From DMER01 sp003451645 (GTDB lineage: Bacteria > Pseudomonadota > Alphaproteobacteria > Micropepsales > Micropepsaceae), in NCBI GenBank assembly GCA_031976175.1, contig DALYLR010000003.1, positions 1-64,000 of the forward strand: a stretch of DNA of 64,000 nucleotides, written 5' to 3'. This document shows, piece by piece, positions 9,902-17,423 of the stretch (the first letter of the stretch is position 1; every line of letters begins with the position of its first letter). Under the pieces are notes generated by a model. That model had not been told where the DNA came from and made no database searches. It saw only the letters and a list, made by a program, of their open reading frames with translations. A program made the translations under genes and the position numbers.

Positions 9902-9917
9902 TATGTATATACATAAT
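9900..9917. promoter_or_regulatory. Perfect 18-bp palindrome, probable brnTA operator
   Basis: ATTATGTATATACATAAT reads identically on both strands and overlaps the brnT start codon (9899-9901). It stands out as AT-rich in GC-rich surroundings. A minus-strand -10-like TATTAT or TATACA lies inside it. The position fits autoregulation by the ribbon-helix-helix antitoxin. Confidence 0.7.
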
Positions 9918-9923
9918 ACCGTG

Positions 9924-11135
9924 CTAGCGCAAGCTGGCACAGAACCGCTGGATGCGCTGGCACGCCTCCTCAAGGATGGCATCAGAGGTCGCATAGGAAA
10001 TGCGGAACGCAGGCGACGTGCCAAAGGCCGCACCATGTACGACCGCCACCCCTTCGGCTTCCAACAATTCGCGGGCGAAGTCCTCATCAGTCTTGATTTC
10101 GGCGCCGTTGGCTGTGTGCTTGCCGATCACGCCCGCGCAGGAGGGATAGACGTAGAAGGCGCCCTCTGGTTTGGGGCACTGGAGGCCAGAGGCCTGATTG
10201 AGCATGGAAACAACCAAATCGCGCCGCGCCTGAAAGGCCTTGGCCCTGGGGACCAGAAAATCTTGCGGGCCGGTGAGTGCTTCGACCGCCGCCCATTGAC
10301 TGATGGAGGTTGCCATCGACACGGACTGCGACTGGATCGTCGCCATCGCCTTGATCAAGGCGTCAGGCCCCGCGGCATAGCCGATCCGCCAGCCGGTCAT
10401 CGAATAGGCCTTGGAGCAGCCATTCATCGTCAGTGTACGGTCATAGAGCTTTGGCTCCACGGCCGCGATGGTCGCAAATTCAAACCCATCATACAGGATA
10501 TGTTCATACATATCGTCGGTCAGCACCCAGACATGGGGGTGCCGCAGCAACACGTCCGCGATGCCGCGCAAATGCTGCGCCGTATAGGCCGCGCCAGTCG
10601 GGTTGGAGGGTGCATTCAAGATCAGCCATTTGGTTCGCGGCGTGATCGCGGCCTCCAAGGCCGCAGGGCTTAACCGGAACCCATCTTGAGCCAGCGTTTG
10701 GACGACGACGCTGTCACCGCCGCAGACAAGCGGGATGTCGTAATAGCTCACCCAATAGGGTGCCGGCACAATGACCTCATCTCCCGGATTGAGCGTTGCC
10801 AGAAACGCATTGAAAATGACCGCCTTGCCGCCCGGTGTCACGATTGTCTGCGATGGCTTGTAGTCGAGCCCATTCTCGCGCTTGAATTTCTGCGCGATTG
10901 CGGTGCGCAGTTCCGGGATGCCCTCAACGGCGGTATAGCGCGTCTCATTGCGGTCGATAGCGCGGAAGGCTGCCTGCTTGATATTGTCCGGGGTCGGAAA
11001 ATCAGGCTCACCCGCGCCGAGCCCGATGATGTCGCGGCCTGCGGCCGTCAGCTCGCGCGCCTTCTGCGTGACGGCAATGGTTGCGGAAGGTTTGATGCGG
11101 CCGAGGGCGTGGGACAAGAAGGGGCTGGACGTCAT
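9924..11135 (-). CDS. aatA: Class I aspartate aminotransferase (AAT Ib subgroup)
   Basis: PLP enzyme of 403 residues interconverting aspartate + 2-oxoglutarate and oxaloacetate + glutamate. The Schiff-base lysine is Lys242 in CSKAYSMTGWRIG. NAPSNPTGA and the N-terminal GAGEPDFPTP are typical of the Ib subgroup found in alphaproteobacteria; some members also use prephenate. The ATG at 11135 is preferred to a TTG two codons earlier. It is monocistronic, ending 22 bases before brnT's start region on the same strand. Confidence 0.93.
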   Translation of the reverse strand: MTSSPFLSHALGRIKPSATIAVTQKARELTAAGRDIIGLGAGEPDFPTPDNIKQAAFRAIDRNETRYTAVEGIPELRTAIAQKFKRENGLDYKPSQTIVTPGGKAVIFNAFLATLNPGDEVIVPAPYWVSYYDIPLVCGGDSVVVQTLAQDGFRLSPAALEAAITPRTKWLILNAPSNPTGAAYTAQHLRGIADVLLRHPHVWVLTDDMYEHILYDGFEFATIAAVEPKLYDRTLTMNGCSKAYSMTGWRIGYAAGPDALIKAMATIQSQSVSMATSISQWAAVEALTGPQDFLVPRAKAFQARRDLVVSMLNQASGLQCPKPEGAFYVYPSCAGVIGKHTANGAEIKTDEDFARELLEAEGVAVVHGAAFGTSPAFRISYATSDAILEEACQRIQRFCASLR

Positions 11136-11309
11136 GATCAAGCTCTGCGTTGAGGGGATGAGGCCGCCACGCCGCCGGTCGCGACGCGTGTCTTCAAGGA
11201 TTATTCACCCTACGCACAAATGTGTACACACTCTTTAAGCGCCTGCGATCCTGTAACGTGCGACGCTCGTCGGCAGGGACCACCCCTGAGGCCGCACAAG
11301 GGGATAGAT

Positions 11310-11744
11310 TTGAGCGCAGTTCTGCAAAAACTCTCCGCCGCTGTTATGGCCGTGCTTCTGCTCGCGGCCTGTTCGGAGCCGCAAGCCCCGCCCGGCCGAT
11401 GGGAGGGCTTTTCGGTCAGCCCTGACTGGGTGATTGCGGTGCGCTTGGAAATGGCCAAAGGCAATGTCATGCGGGCCAGCGCGCTGTCGGCCGCGCTCAC
11501 CGGCGAAGACTTGCCTCGAAAAGTCGCGCTGGAGAATGAGGTTCGCACCGCAATGCGCGCCCAATGGCTTGCGGTCCCTAAGGGCCAAATCGAGTTTAAG
11601 GGCAACACGGTGACACGCACCAATGGCTTCGCGCCCGTATTTGTCTACGAGCCTGCTTCGCGCGCCATGGTGTTTCACTTTTATGCGGGCGGCAAATTGA
11701 CTGAGAAGGTGACGTTGCGCCCAGTTGATTCCTTCGCGCGGTAG
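11310..11744 (+). CDS. Small lipoprotein of unknown function
   Basis: 144-residue protein with a lipoprotein signal: a charged lysine, the hydrophobic run AAVMAVLLL, then the lipobox LAAC. I choose a TTG start (11310) because GGGGA lies four bases upstream and it supplies the charged N-region; the first ATG in frame would begin at MAVLLLAAC and truncate the signal. The mature part has no motif I recognise. A second small lipoprotein follows 62 bases downstream on the same strand. Confidence 0.65.
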   Translation: MSAVLQKLSAAVMAVLLLAACSEPQAPPGRWEGFSVSPDWVIAVRLEMAKGNVMRASALSAALTGEDLPRKVALENEVRTAMRAQWLAVPKGQIEFKGNTVTRTNGFAPVFVYEPASRAMVFHFYAGGKLTEKVTLRPVDSFAR

Positions 11745-11806
11745 AGCTTGATTAGGCGCTTGGGCGGCATCCGCGGCTGTCCTCGCCCGCGCAGGAGCAA
11801 TTGAGA

Positions 11807-12094
11807 ATGATCCGCCTTGGTATTGTGTGTCTGGCCATGTCAATCGGCCTGCAAGCCTGCAACGCGCCGCCGAAGGCCGGATGTGGGGCTGAAGAGGCTG
11901 CGCAAGCGGTGGAAGATTTTGCCAAAGCCCTAAAGCAAGCGCATCAATCGGGCGCACTCACGCCAGCGCAAATGCGTTCCGCCAGCAGCCAAATGAGCGA
12001 GGCCGGGGCGTTCTACTCAAAGACCAATGACGCCAACAAATATTGTGCCGACATTGCGCAGATCCGCCAGTCGCTGGGCCTTTCCGTCCAATAA
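11807..12094 (+). CDS. Small cysteine-containing lipoprotein of unknown function
   Basis: 95-residue protein. The hydrophobic N-terminus runs into a lipobox-like LQAC near residue 18, and two further cysteines are in the mature part. AGGAG nine bases before the ATG at 11807 decides the start over a TTG two codons upstream. The mature part is helical and Ala/Gln-rich. No family recognised. It may be cotranscribed with the preceding lipoprotein gene. Confidence 0.65.
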   Translation: MIRLGIVCLAMSIGLQACNAPPKAGCGAEEAAQAVEDFAKALKQAHQSGALTPAQMRSASSQMSEAGAFYSKTNDANKYCADIAQIRQSLGLSVQ

Positions 12095-12124
12095 CGCCGC
12101 GCGCTTATTCGCGGCATCAAGGCG

Positions 12125-12478
12125 TCACTTCTGAAACACAAAAAAAGCTGCGGCGACCAAGCAGGCAAAGCCAGCCAAGTGGTTCCACCGGATCGCCTCT
12201 CCGAGGTACAGCACCGAGAAGGCAGCGAAGACGATCAAGGTGATGATCTCTTGTATCGTTTTGAGTTCAGCCGCCGAATAGACCTGATGCCCAATCCGGT
12301 TTGCTGGCACAGCAAAACAATATTCGATGAAGGCAATGCCCCAACTGATCACGATGACCCAGAGCAAGGGCTGATCCTTGAACTTCAGATGGCCATACCA
12401 GGCCATGGTCATAAAGACATTCGATATTGCGAGTAGAATGACCGGCAGAACGGCCGGCCCCATCAGCGCTTGAAACAT
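12125..12478 (-). CDS. DUF486 (DMT-like) small membrane protein
   Basis: 117-residue integral membrane protein with four predicted helices and the DUF486 features MAWYGHLKF, SWGIAFIEYCFAVPANRIG and LKTIQEIITL. The family resembles half-size drug/metabolite transporters and probably works as a dimer. Its substrate is unknown. The ATG at 12478 has AGGGGAA just upstream. It converges with the lipoprotein gene ending at 12094. Confidence 0.85.
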   Translation of the reverse strand: MFQALMGPAVLPVILLAISNVFMTMAWYGHLKFKDQPLLWVIVISWGIAFIEYCFAVPANRIGHQVYSAAELKTIQEIITLIVFAAFSVLYLGEAIRWNHLAGFACLVAAAFFVFQK

Positions 12479-12579
12479 CTGTTTCCCCTGCGGAAGTGAC
12501 AACGCAGGAGGCAAGATAGCGGCGATTCGTTGAGCAATGCGCCGCGGCGTGCCGCCTCAGCGCATAGGAGCCTCAGGGG

Positions 12580-13836
12580 TCACTGCACCTGCACATAGAC
12601 ATTGGTGAGCAGCTCGTCGTCATTGGTCTCACCGGGATCAGAGACATATTCTTCCCAATAGCGCTTGCCCGGTTTCATCCCTTTGTCGCGGAGTTTGCCC
12701 CGCAGCTTGGTCAGCGTGTCGCCAATACTAGAGTAGGCGCCGCGGTGAACGCCCATGATCACGAGGCCCGCCTCCAGCTCGCCAACCTTGACCCGCCCCT
12801 CTTCCGGCAAGCCGGGAGGAACGCTCAACAGCGGGATGGCCGCATCAAAACGGCGCTGATCACCCTCCTCATCATTGTCCCAAATCGCCAAAGGCGCGCC
12901 AGAGACATCCAAGCCATGCTTTTGGATGTAAGCGATCAATTCGTTGTTGGCGTCCGCGAGAGCCGCGTTCGTCGCGGCTTGGTCGCCAGACTTGGCAGTG
13001 GTTGAGACATAGATGATGGCTTGCGCTTGACGCTGCGCGACATCGGGATCGCGCGCCAAATCCTCAGCCGAGGGCAGCGGCGTGGGTTGAGATTCCTTGT
13101 CGGTGAGCGCCTTCTGAACAGGCTCCGGCAGGCCACTGACATCCAAATCGCCGTCTTTACCTTCAGGGGTCTTGCCGGGGGCGCTTTGCGGCGGAGCCTT
13201 CTCGGACGGCGTGGCGGGCTCAGATTTAGCCGTCTCCGCAACCTGCACGGCCGCAGCACCGTCGACTTTGCCCGTTTCGACCAGGCTCTTCAGGCGGTTC
13301 AGACCCAGCGTGTGATCAGCCTTGATCCAGCTTGGATAAATCAAACCCATGTAACGATTATTCGGAAGGTCGCCCAGCTCCGCCTTCAGGGTCCAAACGA
13401 CCAGTGTCTCTTCAGGCCCTTGCGCGGTCAACTCTACCCGCGATGTCGCCTTGCGGCCGCCACCCATATCGATGCGATATTGAATGAGGCGTGGCGCCTC
13501 GGTTTTTTCGATGATTTGCGAACCAGAGCCATGGATGCTGCTTGACCATGACATGCGCGCGTCAAGGCCGCGCTCCGGCCCCGCATACTCGATCCTCATG
13601 GACGGGTCCTTGGCAACCCAGGGTGACCAAATATTATACCGACGAAAATCATTGAACTCGGCAAAAATTTCTTCCGGTGTGCCCTTAATGACTTGCTTGC
13701 CCTCGCCCGAGGCGGTGGGCTCAAGAACATAGGCAAATCCAACTACCGCAGCGACTGCTAGGAAGGCGACAAGAATAGCATTGCGCACCCAGGCAACAGC
13801 GCCGGTATCTTCATGTTTCTTCTCTGGTTTCGCCAA
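12580..13836 (-). CDS. Membrane-anchored SRPBCC domain protein with GyrI-like C-terminal domain
   Basis: 418 residues. One N-terminal transmembrane helix (about 12-35) precedes an SRPBCC/polyketide-cyclase-like domain (FAEFNDFRRYNIWSPWVAKDP). A Pro/Glu/Lys-rich linker then leads to a GyrI-like/effector-binding domain (about 290-418). Both folds bind hydrophobic or small ligands, so the protein may be an extracytoplasmic ligand-binding or sensing protein; this is inference. I use a TTG start (13836) with AGGGGTG about nine bases upstream. The frame continues upstream but that extension is not protein-like. Confidence 0.7.
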   Translation of the reverse strand: MAKPEKKHEDTGAVAWVRNAILVAFLAVAAVVGFAYVLEPTASGEGKQVIKGTPEEIFAEFNDFRRYNIWSPWVAKDPSMRIEYAGPERGLDARMSWSSSIHGSGSQIIEKTEAPRLIQYRIDMGGGRKATSRVELTAQGPEETLVVWTLKAELGDLPNNRYMGLIYPSWIKADHTLGLNRLKSLVETGKVDGAAAVQVAETAKSEPATPSEKAPPQSAPGKTPEGKDGDLDVSGLPEPVQKALTDKESQPTPLPSAEDLARDPDVAQRQAQAIIYVSTTAKSGDQAATNAALADANNELIAYIQKHGLDVSGAPLAIWDNDEEGDQRRFDAAIPLLSVPPGLPEEGRVKVGELEAGLVIMGVHRGAYSSIGDTLTKLRGKLRDKGMKPGKRYWEEYVSDPGETNDDELLTNVYVQVQ

Positions 13837-14047
13837 TGTTAGAGCACCCCTGTTGCACACAAGGCCGCCCAGTGTAGCGCTGGACACCCCATGGTCCTCC
13901 CATGTCTTATAGCATGGTTTTCGCCTTGGGCGAGACCTTCCGCTGTGGGAGATGTTACACATTTGGCCCAGCGTGCCACGACTGTTACGCCTCACCTTCG
14001 CCGCCGGTCGAGAGACTAGCCACCGCTCAATCTGGAGTGTTCCGTCT

Positions 14048-15100
14048 ATGACTTCGCCTTCTGTTCTGATTTACGGCGCAACAGGCTATACAGGCCAGCT
14101 GGTCGCGGCTCATGCCAAAGATCTGGGCCTTCCGGTGGTCATTGCGGGCCGCAACCTCGGGAAAACGAAGAGCTTGGCCGAAAAACTTGGGTTGCCTTGG
14201 GCAGCGTTTGCCCTGACCGATACCCAGCGTCTGGATGCGGCCGTTGCGGCCGCCCACACGGTCCTGCACCTGGCTGGCCCATTTTCGGCGACCGCTCAGC
14301 CTATGGTTGAAGCCTGCTTGCGCCACGGGCGGCATTATCTGGACATTACGGGCGAGATTGACGTGTTCGAATACTGCGCCTCTCGGGGCGCGGAGGCACG
14401 CGCCAAGGGCATCATGCTTATGCCGGGCGTTGGCTTCGACGTCGTCCCGTCCGACTGCATGGCTCAGCATATGCGCACGCGCCTGCCCGATGCGCGCCGC
14501 TTGACCTTGGCGATCTCTGGCATGGGCAAGGCCTCGCGCGGGACCGCCAAGACCATGGTCGAGAGCTTGGGCCAGGGGACCAAGGTGCGGCGCGGCGGTC
14601 AGATTGTGGCACTTCCCCGCGCCCCCATGCGCAACGTCGATTTCGGCGATGGCCCCAAGCCCTGCGTCGGTGTCAGCTGGGGCGACGTCGCCACAGCCTG
14701 GCATGCCACCGCCATCCCCGACATTGAGGTCTATTTCGAGGCCCAAGGTCCGGTAAAGCGGCTCGCGTCCATGGGCGCGTTGATGCGCTGGCTTGGCCGG
14801 CAGAGATGGGTGCAGAGCCTGCTCAAGCGGCAAATCGACCGGATGCCCGAGGGTCCTACCCCTGAGGAGCGCGCAAACACCACTCATATTATCGTGGCGG
14901 AGGCGTCAAATGCCAGCGGCCGGACGGTGACTAGCCGCTTGCGTACCATGGAGGGCTATTCACTGACGCGCGAGACTGCGGTGGCCATCGCCGCACGCGT
15001 CCTTTCGGGCCAGTTCAAGCCCGGGTTTCAAACACCGAGCCTGGCTTTTGGTGCGGACTTTGTGTTGGGCTTCGCCAAGTCGGAACGCATCGATCTGTAA
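14048..15100 (+). CDS. Saccharopine dehydrogenase-like (trans-acting enoyl reductase family) oxidoreductase
   Basis: 350-residue NAD(P)-dependent protein. A Rossmann motif GATGYTGQLV sits at the N-terminus, followed by AGRNLGKTKSLAEKLG. The family segments HLAGPFSATAQPMVEACLRHGRHYLDITGE and GVGFDVVPSD are clear. Mycobacterial relatives reduce enoyl intermediates on lipids; many bacterial members have no assigned substrate. The ATG at 14048 has GGAG upstream and gives the Rossmann fold near residue 9. It is divergent from the SRPBCC gene. Confidence 0.87.
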   Translation: MTSPSVLIYGATGYTGQLVAAHAKDLGLPVVIAGRNLGKTKSLAEKLGLPWAAFALTDTQRLDAAVAAAHTVLHLAGPFSATAQPMVEACLRHGRHYLDITGEIDVFEYCASRGAEARAKGIMLMPGVGFDVVPSDCMAQHMRTRLPDARRLTLAISGMGKASRGTAKTMVESLGQGTKVRRGGQIVALPRAPMRNVDFGDGPKPCVGVSWGDVATAWHATAIPDIEVYFEAQGPVKRLASMGALMRWLGRQRWVQSLLKRQIDRMPEGPTPEERANTTHIIVAEASNASGRTVTSRLRTMEGYSLTRETAVAIAARVLSGQFKPGFQTPSLAFGADFVLGFAKSERIDL

Positions 15101-15302
15101 GGCCCGTGGAATAACGGCAAAATCGTGGCGTCAAGGGGTGTCGCTGCTAAATTTTCTGTCATTGAGTTGGGCTGCGCGCCAGACTATGGTGCCGCCAAAT
15201 CCGGGGCTGCGCGTAAGCGTTGCGCCGTCAGGACCGGTGCTTTACCGGTGCTTCGCCAAAGGATTGACGCTGTTCATTTCGCGCCATGAGGGAGTGACGC
15301 CG

Positions 15303-17195
15303 ATGCGCCGGATAATGACACTATGGGCTGTCCTAATGATCGCTGTGGTCAGTCTCGGAACGGGCATCGCCCGTGCCGCTGAGGAAGACACCGATCGGCC
15401 TGGCGGCGATTACCGCGAGTTTTCTGTTCCGTTTGGCGGTGACTACCGCTCATGCGAATCGGCCTGCAACAGCGATGGCCGGTGCCGCGCTTGGACCTAT
15501 TTGCGGTCGGACACTTTTCCGCCGACGGGCGGCCAATGTTATCTCAAGGACCGCGTTTCCCCGCCGACACCGAATGATTGCTGCGTCTCGGGCTTGAAGA
15601 CCATCGGTGGTGGCGGCGGCGGGCGCGGTGTGACAGTCTTCCAGGACGTCAACTTTGGCGGCGACCGGGAGACCTTCAACCGCGATGTGCCCAACCTCGT
15701 CCCGGAAGGCTGGAATGATCAGATTTCGTCATTCCGCATCCCGTCCGGTGAAACCTGGCAGTTCTGCGAATCCATCAACTACACGGGCCGTTGCGTCTCG
15801 GCCAATTCGGACACAGCCAATTTGTTCGGTGCCGGGTTGAACGACCGGATCAGCTCAATGCGCCGCCTGAGCGGGGGCCGCCCGGGCCCAGGGCCTGGAC
15901 CTGGCCGCGCTGGGATCACCGTCTTTGAAGATGTCGGGTATCGCGGGAACTCGCAAACTTTTGCGGCCGCCATATCCAATCTGGTGCCGGAAGGCTGGAA
16001 CGACGTGATCTCGTCCTTCCGGATCCGGGGCGGCTCGTGGGAGGTTTGCCAAGACACCAATTTCCGCGGCCGTTGCCGCATCTTCAACGCGGATGTCGAT
16101 AATCTCGTGTCGCTCGGCTGGAATGACCGCATCTCCTCCTTGCGTCCGGTTGGCGGCTCGCGACCCGGCGATGGCGAGGATGACTGGTCCGTTGGCCCCG
16201 GCATGCGCGACGGCTTCGACCGCCCCGGTGGCGATTACCGCGACTTTGACGTGTCGCGTGGTGGCCCGGCCGTGTGTGCCGACACCTGCAACCGCGATTC
16301 TGCCTGCCGCGCTTGGTCATTCATGCGGCCTGCCCGGTTCGGCGTGGCGCCCAAATGCTATCTGAAGGGTGTCGCGACCGCTGAGCGGCGCGACGCGCGC
16401 TTCATCAGTGGGGTGTCCACCAGCCGGGAAGCGATTGGCCCGCGCATGGATGACGGTGCTGACCGCTCCGACAACAGCTACCGCACCTTCAATCTGACAG
16501 AGGCCAATCCGCGCCGCTGCCAGGAAGCCTGCGACGGCGACCGCCGGTGCCGCGCTTGGACCTACTTCCGTCCGGGCAGCGCGGCCCGTTCCGCTCAGTG
16601 TGTGTTGTCATCGCCAGCACCCTCCGCGCAGCGCGATAGCTGCTGCGTGTCCGGGGTAACCGGCGGCTCGGCGGGCGGTGACGAGGTCCCGCCAGGCGCT
16701 GTCAATAATCTGCGCCGTTTGGGTACGGTTCTTTCGAACTTCCGCACCGATGAGGGGGCTGAGGTTTGCCAGGAAGCATGCACGAGCGACCGGCGTTGCG
16801 GCGGCTGGACCTATGTCCGTCCGGGCTATGAAGGACCGCGCGGCCGTTGCTACCTGCTGCGCCGTGGCTCAAGCGCTGACCGTAATGCCTGCTGCATCTC
16901 CAGCGTCGATGACGAAGACCCAGAGGCAGGCGGCGGCCGGACCGAGGTGATCCTGCCCGGCATGCGCGACGGCTATGACCTGCCAGGCTTTGACCTGCGG
17001 CCGCCCTTCGCTTTGCCTGCCGCCGATCCGGAGCTCTGCCGTCGCGCCTGCAACAGCGAGTTCATGTGCAGAGCTTGGGTCTATGCCCGGCCGGGCACGC
17101 GCAACCGGGCACCGGTCTGTTACCTCAAGTCGATCCGCGGGCCCAAGTCGGACGACTCGTGCTGCGTGATCGGGAACAAATCGAGCCTGTTCTAG
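15303..17195 (+). CDS. Secreted multidomain protein: five PAN/apple-like modules and two beta-gamma-crystallin domains
   Basis: 630 residues with a signal peptide cleaved near Ala25. Order: PAN1 (31-100), crystallin domain 1 (109-190), crystallin domain 2 (204-285), PAN2 (301-374), PAN3 (381-455), PAN4 (466-536), PAN5 (553-626). The PAN modules repeat a Cys-x3-Cys...CRAW pattern and most open with DRPGGDYR-like segments. Four crystallin Greek-key halves end in NDQISS (138-143), NDRISS (180-185), NDVISS (233-238) and NDRISS (274-279), matching the N/D-N/D-x-x-S/T-S calcium signature. Gly/Pro linkers separate domains. The ATG at 15303 follows a GAGGGAG site. It was probably built by duplication. 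Extracellular calcium-dependent binding of glycans or proteins is inferred. Confidence 0.88.
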   Translation: MRRIMTLWAVLMIAVVSLGTGIARAAEEDTDRPGGDYREFSVPFGGDYRSCESACNSDGRCRAWTYLRSDTFPPTGGQCYLKDRVSPPTPNDCCVSGLKTIGGGGGGRGVTVFQDVNFGGDRETFNRDVPNLVPEGWNDQISSFRIPSGETWQFCESINYTGRCVSANSDTANLFGAGLNDRISSMRRLSGGRPGPGPGPGRAGITVFEDVGYRGNSQTFAAAISNLVPEGWNDVISSFRIRGGSWEVCQDTNFRGRCRIFNADVDNLVSLGWNDRISSLRPVGGSRPGDGEDDWSVGPGMRDGFDRPGGDYRDFDVSRGGPAVCADTCNRDSACRAWSFMRPARFGVAPKCYLKGVATAERRDARFISGVSTSREAIGPRMDDGADRSDNSYRTFNLTEANPRRCQEACDGDRRCRAWTYFRPGSAARSAQCVLSSPAPSAQRDSCCVSGVTGGSAGGDEVPPGAVNNLRRLGTVLSNFRTDEGAEVCQEACTSDRRCGGWTYVRPGYEGPRGRCYLLRRGSSADRNACCISSVDDEDPEAGGGRTEVILPGMRDGYDLPGFDLRPPFALPAADPELCRRACNSEFMCRAWVYARPGTRNRAPVCYLKSIRGPKSDDSCCVIGNKSSLF

Positions 17196-17225
17196 GGTCT
17201 CAGGAACAGCGCTAAAATCGAGTGT

Positions 17226-17260
17226 ACGGCGCGAGGGTGGGTAACCTCGCGCCGTTCTTT
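17226..17260 (+). terminator. Rho-independent terminator after the PAN/crystallin gene
   Basis: ACGGCGCGAGG (17226-17236) and CCTCGCGCCGT (17245-17255) form a perfect 11-bp stem with an 8-base loop, followed by TCTTTTGTG. It argues against starting the next gene at the GTG at 17262. Confidence 0.85.
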
Positions 17261-17423
17261 TGTGTGCCTGCACGCTGTTGCGCGGAGAGAACTGTCCGCG
17301 GAAAATCGGAAGCCGCACCGCGGGCCTGCATGCCAGTGTCATGGAGTTACGTTTGGATCGGGGCATTTCGACAATCTTGCGAGGCGCCCCTTGGTACCGA
17401 GCCCGGAAAGCCCAACACACGCG

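Noticed and set aside
17262..17423. GTG start at 17262 for the large membrane protein
   Set aside because: It lies directly after a strong terminator, and the extra residues are not protein-like.
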